Source: an uncultured Bacilli bacterium
Lineage (GTDB): Bacteria > Bacillota_I > Bacilli_A > RF39 > UBA660
Assembly: GCA_944363695.1 (NCBI GenBank)
Contig: CALVUW010000079.1
Location: forward strand, 1-5,407
Reading direction: 5' to 3'
DNA length: 5,407 nt
A model generated the notes under the pieces. That model was not told where the DNA came from and searched no databases. It saw only the letters and a program-made list of their open reading frames with translations. A program made the position numbers and the translations under genes. This document shows positions 1-5,407 of the stretch, piece by piece; the first letter of the stretch is position 1; the number at the start of each line of letters is the position of its first letter.

Positions 1-384
1 ATGTGTACATTTAAGGACAAACTGATTCGGAAGAGCATCAAAATTAATATCTTCAAACTTTTCCCAGACACTCAGTGTTGGTATAACGTATTCGCTTCCT
101 ATTCGTTTAGAAACATATTCCTTTGCTGCATACTTATCTACCATTGTAGAATACTCTGGTTTTCTATCATACAATTTTAACCATTGAAGTTTTTGATTGA
201 ACGTTTTAGGATTAACTAAGTCCAAGTCCTCATTCATCATCACAGGATAATATAATTTCAAAAATAACTTATCAGGTAAAAGTTTCAAAAAACCTGTAAT
301 CCTAAAAGTTTTAATGATTAATTTAAAAACGAAATATTTAATTTTCTTCGCTTTATGATAGTACCAAAGCTTCATTCCACCCAT
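1..384 (-). CDS. TupA-like ATP-grasp protein, N-terminal 128 residues (runs off the window)
   Basis: The frame is open from an ATG at 384 down to position 1, so only the N-terminal 128 residues are present and the C-terminus lies outside. After a basic, hydrophobic lead (residues 9-48), the fragment shows the signature of TupA-like ATP-grasp proteins (Pfam ATPgrasp_TupA): NPKTFNQKLQWLKLYDR at 58-74, DKYAAKEYV at 83-91, a GSEYVIPTLSVWE-type stretch at 96-108 and FVLKCTH at 122-128, just before the expected nucleotide-binding part. Family members are usually near 280-300 residues. TupA itself is known from teichuronopeptide synthesis in an alkaliphilic Bacillus. Homologues recur in capsule clusters, where they are thought to couple ATP hydrolysis to ligation of an amino acid or similar group to a sugar; the substrate here is unknown. 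I chose the ATG at 384 because GGAGG lies 7 bases upstream. A second in-frame ATG at 375 would form a 4-base ATGA overlap with the preceding acyltransferase but is 16 bases from that site. Confidence 0.85.
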   Translation of the reverse strand, partial: MGGMKLWYYHKAKKIKYFVFKLIIKTFRITGFLKLLPDKLFLKLYYPVMMNEDLDLVNPKTFNQKLQWLKLYDRKPEYSTMVDKYAAKEYVSKRIGSEYVIPTLSVWEKFEDINFDALPNQFVLKCTH

Positions 385-391
385 GAAACTT

Positions 392-396
392 CCTCC
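392..396 (-). promoter_or_regulatory. Ribosome binding site GGAGG for the ATP-grasp gene
   Basis: The minus strand reads GGGAGGA here, with the GGAGG core 7 bases before the ATG at 384. This strong site decides for the start at 384 over the ATG at 375. It lies inside the coding sequence of the preceding acyltransferase, downstream of that gene's nonsense codon, so the ATP-grasp gene can be translated independently of the broken reading frame. Confidence 0.75.
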
Positions 397-764
397 CTCA
401 TTATCTTTGCTGGCACGCCAGTTATGATAGAATGTGGTGTTTTATAAAGGCCGGCAACAACTGAACCAGCCCCTACTATTACTCCGTCACTAATAACGCT
501 TCCTTTTAGAATTTTAACTCCTAAACCTATCCACACATGATCTCCAATAATAATATTCCCATCAGGATTCAATCTATTACCGGAACAATCAAATATAGTA
601 TGATAATCCGTAGTGTGGATTTCAATATTATTTGACAAAAGTGAATCGTCCCCAACATGAACCTGAGTACCATTACAAGCATTAATTACTGTCGGCTGCG
701 ACCTTGATGCATTTATATGTACTCTATTGCCTAGAATAATCTCATTATTGTCCCCCTGAAGTAG

Positions 765-776
765 CATACGCACTCC
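765..776 (-). promoter_or_regulatory. Possible internal restart site in the interrupted acyltransferase
   Basis: About 45 bases after the in-frame TGA, the minus strand carries GGAG (776-773), then 5 bases, then an in-frame ATG (767-765) that would start a 131-residue product beginning MLLQGDNNEIIL. A TTG at 782-780, preceded by only a weak AAGG, is an alternative start giving 136 residues. Either product would keep the catalytic histidine and most of the beta-helix. Whether ribosomes restart here is inference from spacing alone. Confidence 0.35.
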
Positions 777-957
777 ATTCAAAGAACAAGCCTTATTAAT
801 TACGACTCTGTTATTATTTCATTTGATTCTTATAGTACAATTACACATCTTGGATGTGTAATCGTATTTAATAATATTGTTTGCCCCCCGAGCAAATTTA
901 TTATGGCCAAACCATATATATAATATATTTCTTATCAGTCTTAGAAAATCCATATAT

Positions 958-964
958 CCACCCC
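958..964 (-). promoter_or_regulatory. Ribosome binding site (GGGGTGG) for the full-length acyltransferase
   Basis: The minus strand reads GGGGTGG ending 4 bases before the ATG at 953, with the GGGG part 7 bases away. It is a G-rich but imperfect Shine-Dalgarno sequence in the 37-base gap after the DUF616 gene. Its position supports 953 as the original start of the acyltransferase. The gap shows no terminator hairpin or promoter that I can recognise. Confidence 0.5.
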
Positions 965-990
965 ATTATAAATAATTTTTACTCATAACA

Positions 991-1896
991 TTATGAATGT
1001 CCAATAACCAAAAACTTAGGATTTCCCATCAAATCATTTCCCAAGTCTCCGACATCACTTATGTTAAACCCATTTTTCCAAATAATATATGGGAAAGGAA
1101 TTTGATCTCTTTTTGTATCGCTATTAATATATTCATTCCACCAATCCTCAGCTATTTTTTTTGCTACCGCGTTTTTTAAATCATATACTATTATTGTAGC
1201 TTCACATAAACCGAAATCTTCCGGAAAGCCTTCATCTCGGAACCTAGAAAGCTGCTCCTGGATTTTTATATAGTTTCCTCTTTTATAATACTTACATGCT
1301 AAAGCTTCCTGATATGCACATTCTCTAGCATGATGTCGATGCATAGCAATCCCAGTTTTTGATTTGGATGCTATACTGCAGATAGTAGATACATCAGATA
1401 ATACCTTCACATTCCCATCCGTGTATATCGCATAATCATAATCAGGAAACAATTCAAATGGGTGAAATTTATAATAGCGGTTTGCGTCCTTAACATATTC
1501 ACCACAATCCACTAAATGTTCCTGCCATATTCCAGTGTTTCCGCTCATTATATCTGTAAATATATGATATGTCGTATCTTTTCCAACATATACAGGTTGC
1601 TTAACGAAGTCATATCCATTGGTTATACAACCATAAACGGCTATTTTAACATCGTCTAATGCCTCACCAAAGTTATAATAAGGCTTATAATCCTTTATGG
1701 ATTTTACATTCTTATTTATTTTCCTGTCTCCTGATTTTGCAAGAATTTTCTTTTTAATAAGCCTGTAGCGATCCCTAAAAGACAATTGCTTAAGACGTTT
1801 TATATTCCGTATCAACCTTACAATTGACGAATGATACAGCGCAAGATATTCTTTGTAAAATTCTTCATTTTTAATTATTTGATTAACATCCTTCAT
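991..1896 (-). CDS. DUF616 (TOD1/MUCI70-like) putative glycosyltransferase
   Basis: This 301-residue soluble protein probably transfers a sugar during assembly of the repeating unit on the cytoplasmic face of the membrane. Residues 1-80 form a Lys/Arg-rich leader without a membrane segment. The domain from about 83 to 280 matches the DUF616 family (Pfam PF04765) by pattern: KIAVYGCITNGYD (84-96), HIFTD (111-115), RYYKFHPFELFPDYDYAIY (140-158), then TDGN (159-162), which sits where GT-A enzymes hold a DxD-like metal/nucleotide site. Further on are IAMHRHHARECAYQEA (183-198), EGFPEDFGLCEATIIVY (222-238), WWNEY (252-256) and RDQIPFPYIIWK (263-274). Plant relatives (TOD1, MUCI70) are Golgi proteins implicated in pectin-type glycan synthesis; donor and acceptor of bacterial members are largely unknown. 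The ATG at 1896 has AAGGAGA upstream with 8 bases between GGAG and the start. The stop is TAA. It lies 4 bases after the polymerase-like gene, consistent with co-translation. Confidence 0.8.
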   Translation of the reverse strand: MKDVNQIIKNEEFYKEYLALYHSSIVRLIRNIKRLKQLSFRDRYRLIKKKILAKSGDRKINKNVKSIKDYKPYYNFGEALDDVKIAVYGCITNGYDFVKQPVYVGKDTTYHIFTDIMSGNTGIWQEHLVDCGEYVKDANRYYKFHPFELFPDYDYAIYTDGNVKVLSDVSTICSIASKSKTGIAMHRHHARECAYQEALACKYYKRGNYIKIQEQLSRFRDEGFPEDFGLCEATIIVYDLKNAVAKKIAEDWWNEYINSDTKRDQIPFPYIIWKNGFNISDVGDLGNDLMGNPKFLVIGHS

Positions 1897-1900
1897 TCTA

Positions 1901-2998
1901 TCATCTCCTTAAGTTCACAAAACCATCAAACGTAAATATAGGTCTCAACACTGTACTATATGGACTATAAAGGAAAGAGATTAGTGATAAAAGAACCATA
2001 AATATAAAAATAAATATAAGCTTGTCCCTAGAATACCTTGGTGGTGCTATATACCATCCGGTAATAACAAAAAGCAATGAATACCCCATCTCAAGAAATC
2101 GATGGAAATTTCTGTCTAGTATCAAGAAGGGTAAAGTTATTAACAATATCTCAATTGACATTCCACAATAATCCGTCACACGTCCTTCTGTTTGTGCTAT
2201 TTTATTAGCCGAATACTTAAATGCTTTATTAGATAACAAATACTTTGATATAATAAAAGATATTAACCAAACGGAAAAGATGGCTATTATCCATGCTAAA
2301 GATGATGGCGTTATACTATCAATAAGGTATCTGTTAACCATTCTCGAATTAAGAAATAGGCTGGCGATACGCACAATATGGTTCATAAAAATTAGCATAA
2401 TAATAGCTAACAATGCCGCAATGATAATAAAAATTCGTCTATTGTAATGCTTCCTTTTTACCAAAAGCAAAACTAAAAAAACCAAACAAGATGTATGAAT
2501 GGTTGAAGCTAATACTACCAGGGCAATATATTTAACAATAGGTAGTTGCTCAGATGTAAGTAATAAACTATATCCAAGCAGAACTATGCAAAACCCTGTA
2601 AAGAACTTAAATTGAACCAATTGTATTACAGCTGGAAAAATTAAAAATAATCCAAAATACAGGTTTTCATTTGCCTTAAGTCTTTTTACCGCTACATGCA
2701 TTATGAAGTAATTCACATATAGCATCAATAATACTAGCCCACGGTAGTTCAGACCAATCATGTAAAAGAGCTTATTCAAACATGTCCATCCGATTCCTGT
2801 AGTTTGAATAGCTATTGGAAAATCGACATAATTGACATATTCAAACAAAGGTATATAGTTTACCAAATCTGCATAATCCGAAGACGTAACAGAAAGGAAT
2901 GCCAGTATTGATGCAGCTAAAACCCATGTGTATTTTTCTGTTTTTTTAATAAACAGTACACAGAAAACAGCTATAATATATGCAACAATCAACATCAT
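1901..2998 (-). CDS. EpsG/Wzy-like polysaccharide polymerase, multi-pass membrane protein
   Basis: This 365-residue, strongly hydrophobic protein has roughly ten or eleven predicted membrane segments (about 2-17, 24-38, 86-107, 113-127, 133-148, 155-180, 188-207, 233-254, 280-296, 303-318 and 327-345). Features typical of the EpsG family are an early external loop with SSDYADLVNYIPLF (39-52), GWTCLNKLFYMIGLNYRG (70-87), a basic/aromatic FKFFTGFCIVLLGYSLL stretch (130-146), IHTSCLVF (167-174) and DRNFHRFLEMGYSLLF (295-310). EpsG/Wzy proteins are believed to polymerise lipid-linked repeating units on the outer face of the membrane; here this is inferred from topology, length and context, as such proteins diverge widely in sequence. 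The ATG at 2998 overlaps the WbsX stop as ATGA, with GGAG 7 bases upstream; a second ATG follows immediately. Translation ends at TGA followed in frame by TAG. A flippase is a less likely alternative, since those are usually longer, with 12-14 segments. Confidence 0.78.
   Translation of the reverse strand: MMLIVAYIIAVFCVLFIKKTEKYTWVLAASILAFLSVTSSDYADLVNYIPLFEYVNYVDFPIAIQTTGIGWTCLNKLFYMIGLNYRGLVLLMLYVNYFIMHVAVKRLKANENLYFGLFLIFPAVIQLVQFKFFTGFCIVLLGYSLLLTSEQLPIVKYIALVVLASTIHTSCLVFLVLLLVKRKHYNRRIFIIIAALLAIIMLIFMNHIVRIASLFLNSRMVNRYLIDSITPSSLAWIIAIFSVWLISFIISKYLLSNKAFKYSANKIAQTEGRVTDYCGMSIEILLITLPFLILDRNFHRFLEMGYSLLFVITGWYIAPPRYSRDKLIFIFIFMVLLSLISFLYSPYSTVLRPIFTFDGFVNLRR
1904..1910 (-). promoter_or_regulatory. 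Ribosome binding site (AAGGAGA) of the DUF616 gene, nested in the end of the polymerase gene
   Basis: The minus strand reads AAGGAGA, with GGAG 8 bases before the ATG at 1896. The site overlaps the last two codons (Arg-Arg) of the preceding membrane protein, whose stop is a tandem TGA TAG. Ribosomes finishing the upstream gene would end directly over this site, which suggests coupled translation. Confidence 0.7.
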
Positions 2999-4113
2999 TT
3001 ATTATCTCCAAGTTTAGCTAGTGAGTTTTTAATAGCTTGCAAATAACCATACCCATACTTCTCATCCGGCTCAAGGTATCCTCCTTCAGCCCACTCATTC
3101 CAGGCAAAAACAAATACCATCTCCTGCTTGTATTCTTCTTTTGCTTTATGAAGTAGCTTCAAAAAAAACTTTTCAAAATCTACCGGGTTAGCATTTAAAA
3201 CAACTAGACCTCGCTTGCCTTTCCTCGGTGTATTATCCCAATCAGTGAACGCACAAGGAACACTATAATTTGTATATGGCTTTGTATCGAGAATGTAGTT
3301 CCATAATGATACATAATCAAGTGACTTCAATTTAGACAGCACTTGAAGTTTTTCACGCAAATTAATATTAAAATTCTTTTCTATAAACAATAAAAATGCT
3401 TTTTTCATGCGTTGCAAAGACGAAATATTTTTTAAAGCTAAAGCCCAGTTTGGCTGGTATTCTATCGCATATTTGAAAAGATTATCATTTCTTTTATTAC
3501 TTAAATAGTAACTAACGTTTTGATATGCATACTCAATTCCATCAAATCCATTTTCCCTAGCTAAGTCTTCCCAATAAGACAACATCTCTTCAAGACAGTC
3601 TATAAGTTCAGGTCTATAAATTATAAGCAAGGGTTTATTATCATTTTTTATGTATCTATCATCGTTAAAGTAATTTAGCAAATAAGTAAAATGCTGTTTC
3701 CATTCAATTTTTCCACCATAGGATTGCTGCATGATTATATCAGCAGACCCGTTGGCCCATGTGTTTGTCCAGCTTTCATTAGCCCAACATAGGCAAAAGT
3801 GAGTATCTAAGTCTTTTCTTGTCAAGAAATCCTCTACCGGTTTTTCCAACAGCTTTTTACCAGAGAACCAATAGTGATAGAAACAGAAGCCGTACACTCC
3901 GTACTTATTTGCCAGTTCCACTTGCCATTTCATTACCTCAGGATTGAGCAAATTATAATAGTTATCATTTAATGGTACTCTCGGTTGATAATGATTTGGG
4001 AATAAAGCTTTTGCTTTTTTTACATTCACCCATTCTGTAAATCCTTTGCCCCACCACTTGTCATTTTCTGGTATGGCATGAAATTGTGGTAAATAAAACG
4101 CTATTACTTTCAT
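2995..4113 (-). CDS. WbsX/GH99-like protein (Glyco_tran_WbsX), putative glycan-assembly enzyme
   Basis: This 372-residue protein belongs by motif to the WbsX family (Pfam PF14307), related in fold to family 99 glycoside hydrolases and common in O-antigen and capsule clusters. It starts KVIAFYLPQFHAIPENDKWW (2-21), then GFTEWVNV (24-31), NHYQPRVP (40-47), YGVYGFCFYHYWFSGKKLLE (71-90), the conserved WANESWT (110-116), KPLLIIYRP (160-168) and, near the C-terminus, FAWNEWAEGGYLEP (336-349). The acidic residues in WANESW and WNEWAEG sit where GH99 proteins place active-site residues. No signal peptide or membrane segment is visible, so it should act in the cytoplasm. Members are often annotated as glycosyltransferases, but whether they transfer, hydrolyse or modify is not settled from sequence. 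The ATG at 4113 overlaps the upstream glycosyltransferase stop as ATGA, with a modest GGGTGA site about 7 bases before it. The TGA stop in turn overlaps the polymerase start. The length looks complete for the family. Confidence 0.88.
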   Translation of the reverse strand: MKVIAFYLPQFHAIPENDKWWGKGFTEWVNVKKAKALFPNHYQPRVPLNDNYYNLLNPEVMKWQVELANKYGVYGFCFYHYWFSGKKLLEKPVEDFLTRKDLDTHFCLCWANESWTNTWANGSADIIMQQSYGGKIEWKQHFTYLLNYFNDDRYIKNDNKPLLIIYRPELIDCLEEMLSYWEDLARENGFDGIEYAYQNVSYYLSNKRNDNLFKYAIEYQPNWALALKNISSLQRMKKAFLLFIEKNFNINLREKLQVLSKLKSLDYVSLWNYILDTKPYTNYSVPCAFTDWDNTPRKGKRGLVVLNANPVDFEKFFLKLLHKAKEEYKQEMVFVFAWNEWAEGGYLEPDEKYGYGYLQAIKNSLAKLGDNK

Positions 4114-5407
4114 TCAACAGTCACCCTATTCTTTCTGTCACATAAGTTTTTATACATCTGAATGATTTTGTCGCAATGTTCATCAAACGTTTCAAAATGA
4201 TCTAATAATATTGTATGATTTAATTGCTTCAATTGTTCTTTATGAGAAACGATATTCATAAGAGTTTCACTCAAATTCTCTTCATTTGTTATATATCCAT
4301 TTTCACCGTCTCGAACTATATCCTTTGCTCCTAAAGTATCTGACACAAGAACAGGAACACCGTAACTTAATGCTTCTCGAACAGTAAATCCAAAAGTTTC
4401 ATACCATACACTCGGAGCAACTAAAATATCTGTTTTATCCATTATTGATTCTAGTTGAGAATACTCATATCGGTCACCACATTTATGTATATACTTCCTC
4501 TCTATAGCTGAGTCAGTAAATATATTTAAAACGAAACTTGCATCCCGTTTGTAGATTTTATCTAAGGCATATATTAGTCTTTCAAACCCTTTAGCAGCAG
4601 TTGCCGGACCGAGATAGGTGATTTGAAGCTTTTCTAAATCAAATGCCTTTTCTTTTCTATGGTCACTAATATCTCTATGAGTTATGTTAATTATTTCACC
4701 GTTTATAAGAGGAAGTTCTCTGTGAAATACATACTTAGATATTGAACTATTAAAATGAAACCAATCAATTTTTGAAAATATCCTATAATACTTGCTTTTA
4801 AGCTCCTTGTAATAGCTTATATCGAATGTTTCTTCATTAACGGGAGCATCATCCGTATGTTCTATTTTACTTTTTGCATGGCTCTTTATAATAAGAAATA
4901 ATTTGTTCTTTCTAAGTTCACAAAATAACTTCGAATGAATTATAAATGTTTTCTTTTTTGAAAATGCGTGAATATTGCACTTGGGACAATCTTCACATGA
5001 ATCCCAGTGTTCACATATTTTGTTGTTATATATAAAGGTTTGCTTTGTACATAGTCCAAAATAATCATGAGTAGTATACACCATTGGAATTCCCAATTCA
5101 TTTGCAGCATCAATAAACTCTTCATATAGTCCCATTAAAGTATGAAGATGAATGATATCTATTTTATTATCCTTCAGGAAAGTTTCCCACAACGATTTAG
5201 ATGTCTTTCTTTCAAGATAATCCTCGTCCTTTAACCCAAACAACATAGGCAAGCTGAGTGGATTAATTATAGAGAATATTGCCATTTTTCCTTTATTCTT
5301 TTCCCTTTTTATTTTAACTTCTTTATTTAGTATATTATACTCCCCTGGATAAAGAAGCATTACATTATTATCCCTTATTTGACTTTTAGCAAGATCATCT
5401 ACATATT
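4110..5407 (-). CDS. Family 4-type glycosyltransferase (GT-B fold), 5' end outside the window
   Basis: This retaining glycosyltransferase probably adds one sugar from a nucleotide-sugar to the growing lipid-linked unit. The frame stays open to the window edge: 15 codons reading YVDDLAKSQIRDNNV precede the first ATG (5360), and this is ordinary GT4 N-terminal sequence leading into MLLYPGEYNIL. The true start therefore lies beyond 5407; 431 residues are visible. Numbering from Met at 5360, the N-domain shows IDIIHLHTLMGLYEEF (67-82) and YTTHDYFGLC (95-104), then a cysteine cluster (C104, C116, C122, C125, C128) and a Lys-rich insertion to about 200. The C-domain has ITYLGPATAAKGFERL (247-262), the donor-binding E-x7-E in ETFGFTVRE (E321/E329), ALSYGVPVLVSD (330-341) and DGENGYI (351-357). 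The TGA stop overlaps the WbsX start as ATGA. Donor and linkage cannot be told from sequence. Confidence 0.9.
   Translation of the reverse strand, partial: YVDDLAKSQIRDNNVMLLYPGEYNILNKEVKIKREKNKGKMAIFSIINPLSLPMLFGLKDEDYLERKTSKSLWETFLKDNKIDIIHLHTLMGLYEEFIDAANELGIPMVYTTHDYFGLCTKQTFIYNNKICEHWDSCEDCPKCNIHAFSKKKTFIIHSKLFCELRKNKLFLIIKSHAKSKIEHTDDAPVNEETFDISYYKELKSKYYRIFSKIDWFHFNSSISKYVFHRELPLINGEIINITHRDISDHRKEKAFDLEKLQITYLGPATAAKGFERLIYALDKIYKRDASFVLNIFTDSAIERKYIHKCGDRYEYSQLESIMDKTDILVAPSVWYETFGFTVREALSYGVPVLVSDTLGAKDIVRDGENGYITNEENLSETLMNIVSHKEQLKQLNHTILLDHFETFDEHCDKIIQMYKNLCDRKNRVTVE

Larger units (their letters stand above)
372..953 (-). pseudogene. Hexapeptide-repeat (left-handed beta-helix) acyltransferase interrupted by an in-frame TGA at codon 45
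   Basis: This is a putative O-acyltransferase (probably acetyl-CoA dependent) that would decorate a sugar of the polysaccharide in the cytoplasm. Reading from the ATG at 953, codons 1-44 begin MDFLRLIRNILYIWFGHNKF and end CTIRIK. Codon 45 (821-819) is TGA. The same frame then resumes NNNRVVINKACSLNGVRMLL and runs to a TGA at 374-372, 193 residues if codon 45 is counted as an amino acid. The join reads IRIK-stop-NNNRVV, where family members typically have a K-G-N-N-N motif, so TGA most simply derives from GGA. The rest is intact: imperfect hexapeptide repeats from about residue 40, the likely catalytic histidine in TTDYHTIFD (His118), IGDHVWIG at 136-143, VIVGAGSVV following, and the GVPAKIM ending typical of the family. 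An in-frame TAA lies just upstream of the ATG, so 953 is the only plausible full-length start. If only the uninterrupted part is read, 131-136 residues remain (see the restart site). It follows the DUF616 gene by 37 bases and overlaps the ATP-grasp gene by 13. It may be non-functional, partly functional through restart, or a sequencing error. Confidence 0.8.

Noticed and set aside
819..821. TGA read as glycine (the Gracilibacteria/Absconditabacteria genetic code) or as selenocysteine
   Set aside because: TGA ends at least four genes here, two of them in ATGA overlaps with the next start, and GGA is used freely for glycine. No hairpin resembling a selenocysteine insertion element follows, and the family expects glycine, not cysteine, at this position.
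954..990. Short inverted repeat (CATAATGTTATG) and a seven-codon ATG...TAA frame at the end of the DUF616 gene and in the 37-base gap
   Set aside because: The stem is only five weak base pairs with a two-base loop and no T-run, too little for a terminator. The mini-frame has no ribosome site or coding signal.
997..1179. 60-residue plus-strand reading frame
   Set aside because: It lies entirely opposite the well-supported DUF616 gene, has no recognisable domain and no convincing ribosome site.
1898..1903. Tandem TGA TAG stop at the end of the polymerase gene as a recoding signal
   Set aside because: Two adjacent stops favour secure termination, and nothing downstream in that frame resembles an extension of the protein.
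4940..5125. 61-residue minus-strand reading frame
   Set aside because: It is out of frame inside the glycosyltransferase gene, whose frame carries conserved GT4 sequence over the same stretch.
1..5407. A wholly new defence, mobile or RNA-based system
   Set aside because: Both strands are filled by recognisable polysaccharide-assembly families in one operon-like run. I found no repeats, integrase or transposase genes, structured RNA or unexplained long intergenic DNA.

Overview
The window is an interior piece of a surface-polysaccharide (capsule, exopolysaccharide or O-antigen-like) biosynthesis cluster. Every gene is on the minus strand, so transcription runs from the high-coordinate end towards position 1. 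The DNA is AT-rich, Shine-Dalgarno sites of the GGAG/GGAGG type precede most starts, and several genes are joined by 4-base ATGA overlaps. Together with the protein families present (EpsG-like polymerase, WbsX-like protein, DUF616 protein, TupA-like ATP-grasp), this suggests a low-GC Firmicute, probably of class Clostridia. The organism assignment is inference only.

In order of transcription the layout is: (1) 5407-4110, a family 4-type glycosyltransferase whose N-terminus lies outside the window; (2) 4113-2995, a WbsX/GH99-like protein; (3) 2998-1901, a multi-pass membrane protein resembling EpsG/Wzy polymerases; (4) 1896-991, a DUF616 (TOD1/MUCI70-like) putative glycosyltransferase; (5) 953-372, a left-handed beta-helix acyltransferase broken by an in-frame TGA at codon 45; (6) 384-1, the first 128 residues of a TupA-like ATP-grasp protein that continues beyond the window. 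Genes 1/2 and 2/3 overlap by 4 bases, 3/4 are 4 bases apart, 4/5 are 37 bases apart and 5/6 overlap by 13 bases. This is a single operon-like run. I see no promoter, terminator, RNA gene, mobile element or CRISPR array, and no gene-free stretch over 300 bases.

The likely joint job is assembly of a repeating-unit glycan. The glycosyltransferases (GT4, DUF616, perhaps WbsX) would build the lipid-linked unit, the acyltransferase and the ATP-grasp protein would decorate it, and the EpsG/Wzy-like protein would polymerise it at the membrane. The initiating phosphoglycosyl transferase, flippase and chain-length regulators are not in this window.

The strongest unexpected observation is the acyltransferase. 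Reading upstream of its apparent start shows 44 further codons in the same frame with family-like sequence and their own start, ended by a TGA where a glycine (GGA) would fit. The gene therefore looks like a recent single-base nonsense allele, possibly with translational restart downstream. I found no evidence of a wholly new system; the rest is a plausible but conventional polysaccharide cluster.
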